Of a stretch of DNA of 64,000 nt, positions 23,133 through 40,984 are shown one piece after another. Every line of letters starts with the position of its first letter. Position 1 is the first letter of the stretch. The DNA is taken from assembly GCA_945643635.1 (NCBI GenBank), contig CALZFC010000252.1, positions 662,001 to 726,000 on the forward strand, given 5' to 3'. This DNA comes from Allodiplogaster sudhausi (taxonomy: Eukaryota > Nematoda > Chromadorea > Rhabditida > Diplogasteridae). Below the pieces are notes generated by a model. It was not told where the DNA came from and ran no database searches. It saw only the letters and a program-made list of their open reading frames with translations. Both the position numbers and the translations under genes were made by a program.

Positions 23133-24035
23133 TTGAAGGAGGCTGTGGTCGTTAATGAGGTCTTGGTTCTTCCCGGGAGAGATCGAATTGAGAAGAAAGA
23201 GAAGGCGGAGTCGACCCCTCCTCCACCCTCAGACTTCCTCGCCCGTTCCATTCTCATGATCTTCGTGCTCTTCAAAATGTTCCTGTTTGTTACAGGATTG
23301 ACAATTCGGATAGAACTTGTCGTTGTTGCAGATTAGTAGTTCTCCTGTACAAGTTCGTTTCCGTGAAGAGAAGGCTGGTGTCTCCTCTGCTGGATGCTCA
23401 TCTGGAAGAGTGGCACTCCGCCAAGGAACCCAATTTCTTCATCCGCTTTGTCAGTCCAGAAATGAGAGTATGTTGCAATCTTCTATTCCAACTGGCTGCG
23501 TTCTTTCCGTGTTCCGAACTGCTCCATCTTGAATGGCTCCTTCTTCTTCTCTGCTTGGCCAGTGATCTACTTTTCCTTGTGTTTTCCATTCTTCATCCTA
23601 CTCGGCCTCTTCTCATTCATCATTCCTTCATGCTTCATCTCCCTTTCTTCTTCGCCTTTCTTCTCACAATGCCCATTTTCAGTGCGTTTATTCGTGTTTG
23701 CAACCTTTTTTTCCTCGATTCCATTACTTTACCATATAATTAAGGGACTGGTTCTCTGCGTGCGGGTCAGCTGATGGCGAGCATCCTCGGAGACCTCTTC
23801 CTCGAGTCGAATCCCCTTGACCTCCAGGGAAGTCTACGATGGGCGAAGTGTTGTGGGATGAGGGGACCAGGCGATTGGTCCGGCATCTCTTTCTCTGCTT
23901 GGACGAATCTGGTTAGAGAGAAAGCAAAAGAGGCTCAGAGAGAGGTCATTTGAGGGGAGAGAGAACGGGAGGGAAAAAAGGAGAGAGAAAAAATGAGAGA
24001 TAGAAAAATAGAGAGCGAGCAAGAAATGGAGAGAG

Positions 24036-24073
<38 letters not shown>

Positions 24074-24940
24074 TAGTAAATGTACATACTAGTACATACA
24101 GGAGCATGGAACGGCACTGGCTCCTCGCCTTCTCCTCCCTCGTCTCTGCTCTCTCTCCAACGGAACCTGCGTTGTTCCAAACGAGTGTTGCCTGTCTGAC
24201 ACTGGGCCATGCACTGTCGACAGCAATGACATTCTCGTCAAGCCTCCACTAATGCTTGGATATGCTTGGATAATGTGGACAAGGAAGAAAGACAGAAAGA
24301 GGGAAAGGAAAGGAGAAATAGAGAGGCGAGGGAGAGAGTGGGGACTTTGAATGTGAAAGAAAATATTTTTTAACGAAATATGCCGAGATGTTTAAAACGC
24401 AGAAATAATTGAGGCGGACGTCTACAAAGATGAGAAAAATATCCCGTGGTTTACAAAGGGCTGCGTTGACGTCTTCGCAGATTACATCAGGGTTCGTTTG
24501 TAAACATGGATGGCTTGTCAATTTGGCTTGAGCCAGAAAAGCACAGAGCTAGAGAAAGAGAGAAAGAAAGTGAGAGGGAGGGAGAGAGAGAGAGAGAGAG
24601 ACAGAGAGAGAGAGACAGACCAGTGGAGATGGCGATGGAGAGGGAGAGACACGTGAATACTCCGGGATGTCTGCAGGAAGAGTGGTCTGAGATTTGGCCG
24701 ATGGTGTGCGTGTCCTCTGCCCTGGTGGCCTTCCAGTCACTGGCAGTCTCCGTTGCTTCGATCCATGCTTTCTCTGTGAGAAAGGATGACCGTGAAGAGA
24801 AGAGTTCCGACCAGGTCAGCCTTCTCCTCCCTTCTCTCTGCGAATAGGTCTATGCACTCCCTTCTCTTTTCCAGTCAACTTCCACGCCGTCAGCTTCCTG
24901 GTTGAAGAAGATGTTGAAAGGTGCGAAGGAGGTTCCCTAA
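23133..24940 (+). CDS. Divergent tetraspanin, possibly peripherin/ROM1 type
   Basis: The large loop and last membrane helix are clear: SLRWAKCCGMRGPGDWSG (CCG motif), VPNECC with a nearby GPC, GCVDVFADYIR, then the hydrophobic segment IWPMVCVSSALVAFQSLAV and a charged tail to the stop at 24938-24940. The CCG..DW, CC...PC and GC pattern resembles peripherin/ROM1 or TSPAN33-type loops. Upstream, an exon pair around 23200-23470 gives ILMIFVLFKMF followed by LVVLLYKFVSVKRRLVSPLL, which could be a membrane helix and cytoplasmic loop, and two overlapping hydrophobic frames at 23530-23750 could hold another helix. The start codon and the exact exons before 23770 are not resolved. The final two exons join at 24814 (GT) and an acceptor near 24873. 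Confidence 0.65.
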
Positions 24941-25309
24941 TAGATGTATCCGTTAAGAGTGAAATTTTCCCTTCATTCATAATTTTCTGAGAATATATTG
25001 GACAGCTTACGGTGAATTTACTCATCTTACGTGCATTGCATTAAAAAGTTTGTACAATTCAAAGCGCAATTAGGAAGGGCAATTCAAAGGCATTCGAATC
25101 TAAGGAGAGCAGAGGAAAAGCTCGGATGATTCGCTCCAATCTTCGAAGAGTGAAAATGATGAATAGGAATACTCTGTGTTTCTGGATTAACTTTGGCAAA
25201 GAAAAGAGAAATGAGGCGATATCATCGGGCAGTCCTCAGAGAAGAAACCCGGCAAAACATGAGCGAGGAATAGAGAGCAGTGGAATATTGACAGAGAAAG
25301 CACAAGCAA

Positions 25310-27304
25310 CTATCTTCTCGTCAACTGGAAGACTTTCTCGATGCCCTCCTTGAAGCAGTTGAAGTTGTAGTGGATCAGGCCTTCCTTCTCGAAGTTCTCA
25401 GAGCGGATGATACACACCAAGGCCAGGTGGCGGTTCAGCTGACGAAGAAACAGCAACTGCAAACTCATTCGTACATTTCTACTCTCCATCCTCCTCCCTC
25501 CTGCTCTTATCTGTTAATGCTCTCTCTCTCTCTCCCTCTCTCTCTCCCTCCCTCCCTCTCAACCTGATCGGTTTTGAGTCGAATGACAGACACCGACTGG
25601 TGGTCAAACGCACGCGAGTCTTCGTTCTTCATTCTAAAAAACACAGGTGTAATACTCAACATCTTGTTTACTTTCCTAAAACTTCGCATCCTACTGTAAT
25701 CCATGTATTCAGATAAGTTATGCTGCAATTCTCACAAAATAAATAAAAGTAGCTAGGGACTGACCCATAAATAGAAGAGATGTCAATGGTGACATCGATC
25801 ATATCACAGCAGAGTTCGTAAGTCGCCATCTCAACGGGAGTTGTGTCCGTGGCGATGTAGATCTTGGAGGAAACATCGAAGAGGAATGACTTGTCCACGT
25901 TCGACCCCGCGTTGAAGATGTCGAGGAGCCGTTCCAGAGTCGGCAGCTGGGTGATCAGCTTCTGCACCACTTTCGAGAAGGCCTGTAGGGAAGGGAGAGA
26001 GCTGACCAACGAATGGGAAGCGTCTCTTTACGAATACGACAAATAGAAAACCTCAAAGATGGAGTGATCGTAGATGGAAGTGCAGTGATAATTGATATGA
26101 AGATGCTCCAGATTCTGCTCTGCCAATTCCTCCTTTGCACGATTGTAAATTTCAATTTGCGCTTCCGAGCGAGATTCTTCTGTGAGTCCATCCACCTTAA
26201 AAATCAAGTTGTGTACAAAGAAATCTGATTAAAACAAAACTTCGAGAGAGTCTATAACGACAATAAAAGGAAGTGAATGTCTCGTTTTCTGAAAAATTCG
26301 CAGAAAAATGAAGACAATTTAGAATGTAAAAAAATAGTTATCTCGATGATAGGATCCATCGAAAAAGTGATATGGGCTTAAACATAATGTAATATCAAGG
26401 GAAATAAGCCCTACCCCACCATGTTTTTGAGTGACATTTAGGAAGAAACAACGAACCCATCCTGATTTTTGAGCCCAATACCTCCTTCCCCACAAAAATC
26501 TTCTGGGTCCTCGATAATGGCTTTTATTCCGTGTGTAAGATGAAGGCAAACATCAAAGGTAAAATAACAAATCGAATGAAATAGCTCTTACCTTATGAAT
26601 AAAGACTTCAAACTTTATGTTCGAGTTAATGTGGTAGGCCTGGACGAAGTAAGAACACATCCTCTTGATAGCAATGCAGATCTACATTTAGTGTGAATAA
26701 AGAAATTGTAGTAGAAATAAATAAATGAATAAGCTTACATCAGAATAGTCGTCTTGGGCATCGATAATGTACAGCAGAGCGCCGCAACGGGCGAAGTTGC
26801 TTTGAGGGTTGAGAGAAACCTCGAATGGAGACACTTGGCCAGGGAACTCTTGGGTTGCGAAGTTGATGAAGGAGGCCGCAACACCTAAATCAACACGATC
26901 ACAATGCCTAAGAGCATCAAATTGAGATTGGAATCTTTATTTCATACAACATTTTAATTGTTTCCGTTTCGCAACAGCAACCAAAATGTAAAAACAGTTG
27001 TAAAATGTAAATTTCTTTAAAGTTAGCAACTGAATCATAAAAAAATTGACTAACGGTCTTTTGTCACTTTCGCTGTGCTCTCCACGAAGAGCGTTTCGTT
27101 GGGAGACATCTTGTTGAAGACAACTTTCCGAATCGACGTTTTCCCGCTTCTAAACGCAAGAATTCATTGTCCTAGCAAAAGGTGACAATGAAGTAACCGT
27201 TTGAGTCCGGAGAGAATAATAGTCGGCCTCTCGTCGTCGTCTTGTTCAAGACCGTACGCGTAATCTTCTTCTTCTTCTCCCCAACCATCTCCACTTGTCG
27301 CCAT
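25310..27304 (-). CDS. RRAGC: Rag GTPase, RagC/RagD type
   Basis: GTPase that, paired with RagA/B, recruits mTORC1 to lysosomes when amino acids are present. Eight exons: 27304-27198, 27149-27055, 26884-26739, 26681-26592, 26195-26052, 25982-25765, 25633-25564 and 25438-25310, all in frame. It begins with an acidic, Tyr/Gly-rich N-terminus, then the P-loop region [32 protein letters not shown], the switch II motif [20 protein letters not shown], the base motif VFIHKVDGL and [19 protein letters not shown]. The C-terminal roadblock domain has [39 protein letters not shown] and [24 protein letters not shown] replaces the usual DFPGQ. The C-terminus ends soon after the roadblock, shorter than vertebrate RagC. 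RagC and RagD cannot be told apart here. Confidence 0.95.
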
Positions 27305-27794
27305 TCCAGTCAAGCTGCTGGATTGAGAAGAAACTTTCAAGAAAAGCAAGCACTGCAGAACGAGACAAGAAACCAGCTTCAAATCTGAGAAATAATGCGT
27401 ATCAGACGGAGATAACCTTCATTCGTCTTATCAACTGTACCCTCAGAGTAATTACTGAAAAGGCACCGTTTTATCTTGATAGCACCTAGACCAAAGTTCC
27501 CTACACGCGATTGGCAACGGTCGGGAAGAAATATAGAGCAATAGTTCAGAGAAGTACATAAATTTACAAGCTTAAGTATTTCCAATCACATCCGACTGAA
27601 AGGCAATCTTGAACACGATAAGTGAAGAGCCTAATTGAACCCGTTATACATTAGTTAAAAGGGTACACTGTGAGGAAGGATAGAAAGGAAAAGAGCAATA
27701 GATCGTGTGCACGAGGGGCACTGAATGTGAAGAGGGACTTGCGAGGAATAACAACACCAGAGAAAGCAACGCAGCATCGGAACACAAAAACACT

Positions 27795-29526
<1,732 letters not shown>

Positions 29527-30117
29527 GGAAGGCCGGCCACAGTCACCTCCCCAGACCTCCTCACAGCCTATCGAGCTCGGGAAGCAGATCTACAACAAGA
29601 ACTCCAATCTTCCAATTAGGAAGGTCCGCCGATCCTTATGGGGAGCCGAAAAACAGCAGAAGCTTGCGCTCCTCAAACAAAAATACGATGTTGTAATTTT
29701 TTTCATACAAAAGTTTATTTCCCGCACGAATACCGGAATCTAATTAAAGGCCCAAATTTTGATTCTGATTTTTTCATGATTATGTTCATTTCAAGCAAAT
29801 GATACTGATAAGCGATCTGAATTTGACAACTAATTACTCATAATTTAATTTTTGTGAGATAGTTCGTGTTTTTTTAGGGGCAGCACCTTCGAAGTTAAGA
29901 AGAAATTTTTTAAGAAGACCGTGAATCATAATTATTTCTTACGATCTTACTGTATTCGCTTTTAAAAATTCGCGCTCCAAGCACCACATTATGGCTGTCC
30001 AAGACTCCTTCTTTAACTAACGAATACCAACCGGCTGTTTGTGTTACCTTTTTTTCGTCGCATTTTTTCCATGCGAACAATTTGAATTAACGGATTCAGA
30101 TCTCAGGAACCCAGACA
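29527..30117. promoter_or_regulatory. Divergent promoter region between CDK and MCM7
   Basis: The 591 bp between two divergent start codons must contain both promoters or 5' leaders. It is AT-rich beyond 29690. A plus-strand open frame (29525-29743) starts on the complementary ATG of the CDK start and is basic and Lys/Gln-rich; it could be an unrelated 5' exon but has no recognised motif. Confidence 0.55.
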
Positions 30118-33516
<3,399 letters not shown>

Positions 33517-33988
33517 ACGTTTATCGTATCCTTCTCTCACTATATATACACGTTTGCCAAGTTTTTATTTATTTTTTACTTTTTCCTGCTCCTTGGAATC
33601 TTGTTTTTCCTCTCTTTTTCACTTGAACTAAACGTAAGCACGAATTTCCTTTTTGTGTCGAAGACTGATCTGATGTCTCCTCCATTTTCTCTTGTGAATG
33701 CGATAAATGAATGATTTGAGCATTCGTGTTTAAATCCAATCTGATATTAACGGTATGATCTTTATTATTGAGCAGGGAATGAAAGCCATTGTCCAGTACC
33801 CAGAAGATGGGGAAGGCAGAATTGGTCCCGGAAACTTGGGTAGGGTCCACTGAAAGCAAAAGAAATCAAAATATTGACGAGGTGGGCTTTGGGGAGTCGC
33901 GAAATGAGGATTGGTCTGTCAAATCAACGGTGCCTTTTTATACTTGAGATACTTGAGTTTGTAATGTTGCTCGTGCTTGAGCAGGCGA

Positions 33989-34686
33989 ATGCAGAGAGAA
34001 GTCTGCCGCTTCTTTGACGGCTCTCCCAGTTCTTGTCGATACGGGCTGAGCTGCCGATTCCTCCACGAGGGGGGATCGAGGGGAAGCCGTTCCTCTTCCT
34101 TCGCTAGCAATCGCAGAAGCTCTGTTAGTTTCCTTGATATATTCTTCGTGGGAAGAAGGCTTTGCAGTCATTTGATCATTGTTCTTTCATATAAAATATT
34201 TCGTTTCATTTTGAGGAAGAATTTACATCCGGATTCTCTGTGTACAGCACTGCTCACTGGAGACAAAACAACTATAACCCGTAAGCCGATCGGTACTTAC
34301 AAGTTCAACGAATTTGTACCTCGATTAAAAATGTTTGAGGAGCAAGTACAAATACATTGCACCGAAAGTTTCCTCTGTGGAGACTTCAGTTGAGAACTCC
34401 GCAACTCGACCGTCGAGTTCTGTTCCTCCATCAACTTCTACAGTACCCAAGTCTGCAATTTTACTACCTCATAACATGGGTGGTTGTATTCCTTCAAAGC
34501 TTTTCTTTATGAGGCTTCGCTCTGACTTTGTTCACTTTTAGGACAGTGAAGGCGACATTGGATTTGTCGTTAATTTATTCCCGGGACGAAGATTTGAGTG
34601 GAGGAGACAAAGCTGCGTATCGGGCAGATGAATTTATTGTTGGCCAGGTCCCGTTCGATCCTCCGAGTCGTCAATTCATCTCATGA
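33989..34686 (+). CDS. Short CCCH zinc-finger protein, Nup42-like
   Basis: The N-terminal exon (33989-34123) codes VCRFFDGSPSSCRYGLSCRF followed by LH, a C-x9-C-x5-C-x3-H zinc finger, then a Ser/Arg-rich stretch. A middle exon (about 34339-34453) is Ser/Pro/Thr-rich, and the last exon (about 34556-34686) ends YSRDEDLSGGDKAAYRADEF then IVGQVPFDPPSRQF. N-terminal CCCH finger plus this C-terminal pattern (acidic turn, Phe-x-x-Gly-x-x-Pro-x-x-Pro-Pro) matches the layout of nucleoporin Nup42/NUPL2, whose C-terminus binds Gle1 in mRNA export. The join ATGG|TGAAGG across 34454-34555 is needed to keep the frame. There are no FG repeats and the protein would be under 200 residues. A coding exon between 34124 and 34338 is possible. 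The assignment is inferred from motif order only. Confidence 0.5.
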
Positions 34687-35180
34687 TTTGTATGCTTCCA
34701 TTTTGAGTTATTTTATACAATCATTCGAAAAAGAGTAGCACCAATGGTGATTAGACAATAAACGAATGATAATTACGCGACGTGAATGAAGCAGAAGACA
34801 GTGGCATCAGTAGCGGTTTCTAGTCCTTTCCGTCAGTCTTACCATGTATTCACGGAGAAAATGGCTTCTCGCTTAATAGCTTTTCTACTACGAAGATCAC
34901 CCATTAGAAGAGAGAAAAGGCGGGAAGGGGAATTGGAAAAAAACGAGTACAGGGAAGCGGGTTAAATTGTAATGCAGAAGAAGCACAGCTGCTTGGGTTG
35001 CCCCATTCTTAGGGCGAGAGTGAGCAATGAGGGGATGACTCACTCTCGAGACTAGAAATAAAATTATTCGTAAAGAGGATAGTAAGGCACAGTTCATCAA
35101 CTCGTTGGAGAATGAAGAAAGAGAGACGGAGAGAGAGAGAGAGCGAGACAGAGAGAAATGTATGTGGAGGAAAGTTAGCG
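34687..35180. other. Convergent spacer
   Basis: 3' flanks of the Nup42-like gene and profilin. A short GA tract lies at about 35118-35157. No gene seen. Confidence 0.5.
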
Positions 35181-36040
35181 TTAGTATTGAATTGACTTGA
35201 AGTAGTCAGCGAGAGCTCCAGTAGTCTTTGAACACATCTCTGGTTGCACGCCCCCCTCGTAGATTGAGATGATGAAGGCTGCAATGCTTCAAGCATTAGA
35301 TGGAGAGAGGGAATGAGGGATATGAAAGAGAGAGGGAGAGAGAAGAAGAGAGGGAGCTAGGGAGTGATGATGAGAAAGAGAGGGGGAGAGCGAAGGAGAG
35401 AGGGAATGAGAGAGTGCTAATAGAAAAGAGGGGGGGGGGGAGAAGAAGAGAGGGAAAGAGGGAGTGCTGATAGGAAAGAGAGAGGGGAGAGAAGAGGGAA
35501 TGATGGAGTGCTGATGAGAAAGAGAGGAGGAGAGCAGAAGAGTAAGATGTGATGGGAACGGCAGCGAGACGAGCAAAAAAAGCAACGAATAAACTTGCCC
35601 TGGAGAGTTTTGTAGACAAAGAAACCGTTCGAAGCTTTCTTGCCGATGATTCTGTCCTCGTCGGCCTAAACAATTTTAGCAATTTTCTGAAGATAAATCT
35701 CATACGGTTTATCTTGTATCATACAGGAAAGGAAAGAACAAAAATGAAAGAACTCAGTGAACGAACCTGGAGGACGAAATACTTCTCTCCCTCGAAGCGA
35801 AGACCCTGTCCTAGTAGGCCATCTTTGTTGGCGAAACCGCGTCCCACTGCGGCAGCTTCCTCCGGAGTGATCTTTAGAGATCATAATTATGGAAAGGGGT
35901 GGGTGGCAAGACAGGAGTGAGGTGCTGACCTTGAAGTTGTCGCTCTTTCCCCAGATGGACCCGTCGTATCCACAGATGGCCGCCTTGCTGACGTTGCCGG
36001 AGCCAACGAGGTTGTTGTTGACGAAGTCTGCCCAAGCCAT
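35181..36040 (-). CDS. Profilin
   Basis: Small actin-monomer and polyproline-binding protein. Four exons: 36040-35930, 35871-35767, 35665-35595 and 35286-35181. The product is about 130 residues, the normal length. It starts MAWADFVNNNLVGSGNVSKA (Trp of the poly-Pro site), then AAICGYDGSIWGKS (second conserved Trp), ITPEEAAAVGRGF, GLRFEGEKYFVLQ, the loop ADEDRIIGKKASNGFFVYKT, and the C-terminal helix IISIYEGGVQPEMCSKTTGA then LADYFKSIQY. All joins are GT-AG and in frame. The third intron is filled with GA/CT-type repeat (35300-35540). Confidence 0.95.
35298..35545 (+). repeat. Degenerate 50-60 bp purine repeat in profilin intron 3
   Basis: Purine-rich array of repeated blocks such as GGGAATGA-G-GTGCTGATGAGAAAGAGAG, so longer than a simple dinucleotide repeat. 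Confidence 0.8.
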
Positions 36041-36194
36041 TCTTTCTCCGAGGCTGGCGGTCTCTGCCTCAAAAGGGAAATGTGATATGCATACTTCTTC
36101 TTGTAATCAACTCATGAAAACGCCATGATAAGATGCAGGAAAATATATGAGCCAAACTAGCGTTCAATCAAATCGGGGTGAGGTTTCACGAGAG

Positions 36195-36236
<42 letters not shown>

Positions 36237-36967
36237 CACGAAATATAGCAAAACGGAATCTAGGACGTGGCAACGGTGAATGAGTACAAATGAGAGTCTT
36301 GGAGGATGTGGAAAGGAAGAGGGGAGAAAAGAGAATAGAGAGAGGCAGAGAGAAAGAGAGGGAGGGAGAGAAAGAGGATTGAAACAGAGAAAGTACCCGG
36401 ACGAAGATGCGTGGAGCCGCGGCACTGCGCAGAGGGGAGAGATGCAAGGAGAAGAAGATAAAGAAGAAAGTCCACTCTCCGTCTGTCTTCCCCTCTTTCT
36501 CAGAGTCAATCTATAGCCGATCCTTTCTGGCCTCTCTTATTCAAACTCTCTTTTGCCTTCCACCTCTCACTCTCTCTATCTCTCTCCCCTCTCTCTCTCT
36601 TTCTCTCCCTCTCTTTCTCTCCCTCTCTTTCTCTCTCTCTCTCATTCACCTACGTCCCCCTCTTTCGCGCGATCTTTCTCGATTTCTCGAACACTTGCAA
36701 TGCAAATAGTCGGGAGAGGGGCAAAAAAACAGCGGAATAGTTGGGGGTAGAAGGAGGGAGTGAAGACAGCGAAAGTGTATGAAGTCTAGTGAACTGTCTT
36801 CGGCAACTGGTTAAGCAGATACATAGAGGGAGAGAGAGAGAGAGAGATGTGGGGGAAAGAAAATGGAAGAGGGAGGGAAGTGTGGTGCCCGCGGCAAGGT
36901 GCGCGGAAGACACAGTCTTGCTGCAGTGGCTGCAGGCCGGCTCAGCAGCTTCTCCCTAGTGTAAAGC

Positions 36968-37017
<50 letters not shown>

Positions 37018-37243
37018 AGCCGTCAGGCGATCAATGGAGAGGCCCGTGGACTAACCGACTGACTGGCAAACTGACCGGACAGGCGCTTCTCTCCTCACTC
37101 TCTGCAACTCGGGCCTCTCCATGGAGAGAGAGCAGGCTAGAGGGAGAGAGAACAGATGAGAGAGAAGCTGAAGAGGCGGGTTGAGGAATCACGCAAGGAT
37201 CTCACACAGGGATATTGAGAGAGAGGTAGGGAGAGAGAGAGAT

Positions 37244-37275
<32 letters not shown>

Positions 37276-38410
37276 TAGAAATCATGAAATAACTTAAGCA
37301 GAAAATGTGTCAGAAGATTTTTTTTGTCTTAACAAGTTTCAACGTTAAACTGGGCAGAGTATTTTGATTCTACAGCTTGATCGAATAATTTCTTTTACTT
37401 GTTGTATTTTACTTTTTGAACAACTGCTTCTTTGCAAATGAAAATTTAATAACATTGTTAACAATGCAAACGCTTTCCACGTAACCACTTAATCACTGCC
37501 GAATGTAGTAAATATCCCACCATATCCTATTTTCAGAGTCTTCTTTTACTTCTTTCTTTCTTCTGCTTGCTGTAATCTCTTCGAGTGACACAAAGCAGAC
37601 GTTCCAAAGGACAGCGAAATCATCCCTACCTCATTCCCACTCCCCCCTTCCCTCCTCTCTCTCTCTCTCTGTCTTATTTCTTCTAGTTCTTCATATATCT
37701 CTCTGTTTCCTCCCCGGCCGCCTACACCTTGGGAGCAATAACACATGGAAGGAGACTCCTCTTCACATCCCTCATCTGTGCATTCAGTCGCGGCTGTTTC
37801 TTCATTTCATATTTCGAAATTCTTTCTCTTCCAACCTTACGGCGACCTAATTAACGTAATGAACAAAGGAATCTGAAGGGGCATGAAATCTTGCAGTGAA
37901 GAATGGCTGGCTTCTTGTCAAGGCAATCATAAGAGAGACCTAATTCACAACACAACAGCATACAATACTGAATACAGCACTCATGTACTCTAAAACGTGA
38001 GATAATACATAGATTTCCTGATGTTGCTAATTTATATTCACCCACACGGGGGTTCTCGTATATGATATCATTGCCTCCGCCAGATGAAGCAACTTGGAAA
38101 AATGCGAGCATTCCTCGTGCCTGCCGAGTGAGATATCTGACCTACCTTACGCTGGTTAGAGGTTTGAATTTAAAATGTTCCGCAGGTGTTGTGGCCAGTC
38201 AGTCACACTTACGCTGTTTACGCAGCAAATCCTCGAAAGTGCGATTTCCCTCGCGCCCTCTCGCCAACTTTTGACCTTCTTTAATCCGTTGCCCTGTTGT
38301 CATTTATCTATCGCTTCCATCGATGGCGAGTAGTTGTACGAGTGGCCGTCCAATTCCTTGTCTTCTTTCGACTTGGCGTGGTTTGAAGACGATCTTTGTC
38401 TTCTTTTAAG
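36041..38410. repeat. Spacer with several GA/CT tracts
   Basis: About 2.4 kb without a supported gene. GA tracts lie near 36188-36231, 36820-36850, 36970-37018 and 37215-37275, and a CT tract near 36570-36645. The rest is unique sequence. Open frames here are repeat-derived. Confidence 0.6.
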
Positions 38411-39532
38411 ATGACGCATGTCAAGAGTCTTGTCGCGATGAGCATTGAGAAGATGTTGCTGAAGACGTCGGGGCAGACTTTCCTGCAAGGCATCGCCTTC
38501 ATGTACGCCGCCGGCCTCTCCCCCGACCGCATCACCATCATGCAAACCAGCGACACCAAGTACATCCTCCAATTCCACTCTCGCTGCGACGTCCGCCCCT
38601 TCGCTGTCGGTTTCTGCTCATTCGTTTCAACGTGTGATTATAACAAACAACTAATGATTGTTGTTTAGCATACTGCTTTGTTATTGATCATGTTGGCCCT
38701 TTTTATCATTGTACATTGTTTAGGTGGGTGTAACTTCATAACCTGTCCAAGTATTAATTAAGGCGAATTATCCGGAATTCAAGCGGCTTCTTCGAGGAAT
38801 TGTTCATATTCGCGCGTGGAGGCTGAAGTCGGTCGAGTTCCTGAACATCCGCTTCAAATACGAGGACGTCCCGCACATCGAGAACGCCATCGAAGTGAGA
38901 TCCTTAATGAATCTTCGGGATCGATCTTTTCATTCCTCGTGCTTTAGAAGCTTGGAGTCGAGCTGGTGCTGCTGAACAACTGCACCTATCCTGGCATCTC
39001 TAAGGGCTTGCAGGCGCTCAATCTCTTCTCCGCGTTCAACCGCAAGAAAGCGACTATCGTGTGTGAGTACGGCGAGGAACGGCTCAAGAATCTTATCCGG
39101 GCTGAAAACAGGTTTGTTATTCCTCGATCTTTGGAAACTACGCTGTTGATATTTCTCTCCATTCCTCGCTTTTGAGGATGCCGAGTTCGCTGGCTTCAGC
39201 TCTCTCTCGCGCCACTCGCCGTGCAGTCGCACCCCCTTCTCCTCCGCAACCGGCTGCTGTCCCAGCCAACGCCGCCTCTCCACCACAACTCAATCTCATG
39301 GTATGAGCGGCTCTCTCTGTCTCTCACCCCCTATATGTCTCTCTTTCCCTCTTCCCCCCTCTCGCTATCGCTGTCTCTCTCTCACTCTGACTCTGTCTAT
39401 CTCCATCTATATTGTTCGTTTCAGGATGCTGCGCAGATTGCCCAACCGAGTCCTCGCCATCGTCTTCAGCAACAAGCAGAAGAGCGTCGGCAGAGGTACG
39501 AGAATCGACTTCGCTGCCGTGATGAGGAGTAG
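38411..39532 (+). CDS. Unrecognised conserved-looking protein
   Basis: Five exons join in frame: 38411-38605, 38763-38894, 38948-39111, 39177-39300 and 39425-39532. The product is about 241 residues. It starts MTHVKSLVAMSIEKMLLKTS, has alternating basic and hydrophobic segments (RLLRGIVHIRAWRLKSVEFL, KLGVELVLLNNCTYPGISK, KKATIVCEYGEERLKNLI), a Pro/Ala-rich linker (about residues 178-205) and a highly charged, Gln/Arg-rich helical tail ending RRQRYENRLRCRDEE. Codon-level structure and five clean GT-AG introns support a real gene. I do not recognise a family. It has no signal peptide or membrane segment. The start ATG directly follows TTCTTTTAAG, a splice-acceptor-like sequence. Confidence 0.65.
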
Positions 39533-40420
39533 AAGGGGATTCATTGCGTCTCCCCTTGATTCTTCCCTTCTTTTACGACTCTCAGATGCCATTCTCATCT
39601 CTTTCGTACATATTCTTACCTCCTAATCCTTAGTCATATTTTACCTGCACGCCCATTCTGCTATTTCTATTTTTTTTACATTTATTTAGTTATATTCATA
39701 TTCATGCAATCAGCTATTTTTATTTATTATTTTTTTTTTTGCTAGACATAATAATAACAGTTGAGCTAAAGAAAAGAAATACTTCTTAAATCCGTTTGAT
39801 CTGATTGTTTTCATGTGAGATTGTTTCCCTGAGCATCACTCAACTCTGACGGTCTGTTGATTATACTGGTGCCAATTTCGTTTTCACTAGGGAATATTTT
39901 CTCGATTTCTAACGAGTGCTATAGAAAACCTTTACTTTGTATTCTACTAACGGAGTTCCGTGACCGACGCATTCATTTACTGGAGATAAGTTTTATGCTT
40001 CTTCGAATTACTGCGGTGATATTAGTTGTGGAGTGTCTTTTTTAACTAAGAAGTACGGTATTTCCCGTCTGCCACTTGTTTCATCTTTCAGTTTGTCGTC
40101 TTGCAAAGCAGGTTTTTCTAGGCCTAAATTGAAATGTTAGTTTTTGTGATCGCTGGAGGCCGAACCGAGTGGGCAAGTACCCTTTTTGATTCTTGCTCAT
40201 GTTGTACAAATAATCGACCGATAAAGCCACCGCTTTTGATTGCGCTCACATCTTTCTTTTTCTACCAAGCATGTTTTTCTACGCCTTGGGTTAACCCGAC
40301 GATTGTTTTATACTCGTTATCTTGACATGTGATGGAAGTGAAATAAATTAGTTTTGCACTTATTGCCTTTGTTTCCAGAAGATGGCATTGAAATGGGAGG
40401 AGTCTTCTAAGGAAGCCGTC
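39533..40420. other. AT-rich spacer, nothing recognised
   Basis: AT-rich sequence with a polyT run near 39730 and no open frame that looks coding. Confidence 0.5.
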
Positions 40421-40933
40421 TTAGCGAAGCCGGATCTGGTCAAGCGGAGCAACTGCCAGAAGAAGCGGCGGATGGCTTCGTCCTCTTCGACGAAGAGTCT
40501 GAACAAGGGTCATTGGGAGGGGAGCGGAATCGGGAGATCGGGACCTTGCTGAGAACGCGATCTGCTGAACAGCAACGTGTTCAAGGGCGTAGTCCACAAC
40601 TGCGGGTAAGATGTCCCATTCTCCCCCATCCAAGTCCAGTAAGACAACAGAAGGAGAGACACGGGAAAGGAGAGATGACACAGATTCAACCACGGAACCT
40701 TCCGGAGATGTCTCTGTCTTTCCACTCAAAGACACAGAGCAGTTCAGCCATGTCGACCAGTCTGCTGCTCTAGAAAAGGAGTGAAGTTAGGAGAGAAACA
40801 GAGAAGAGTGGACTGACTCTTCACTGGAAGTCGCTACGAATGTATTGAGAGGATGCAGTGGGGAAGGAAGCCGAAAGGTCTTCCCGTATCTACCGTATCT
40901 ATAATGCAAAAATCGCCACAGTATTTGCAGATG

Positions 40934-40984
<51 letters not shown>

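Noticed and set aside
33569..33859. Minus-strand 96-residue frame downstream of MCM7
   Set aside because: No motif, no partner exon, overlaps the likely MCM7 3' UTR; a competing plus frame at 33778-33860 is equally unsupported.
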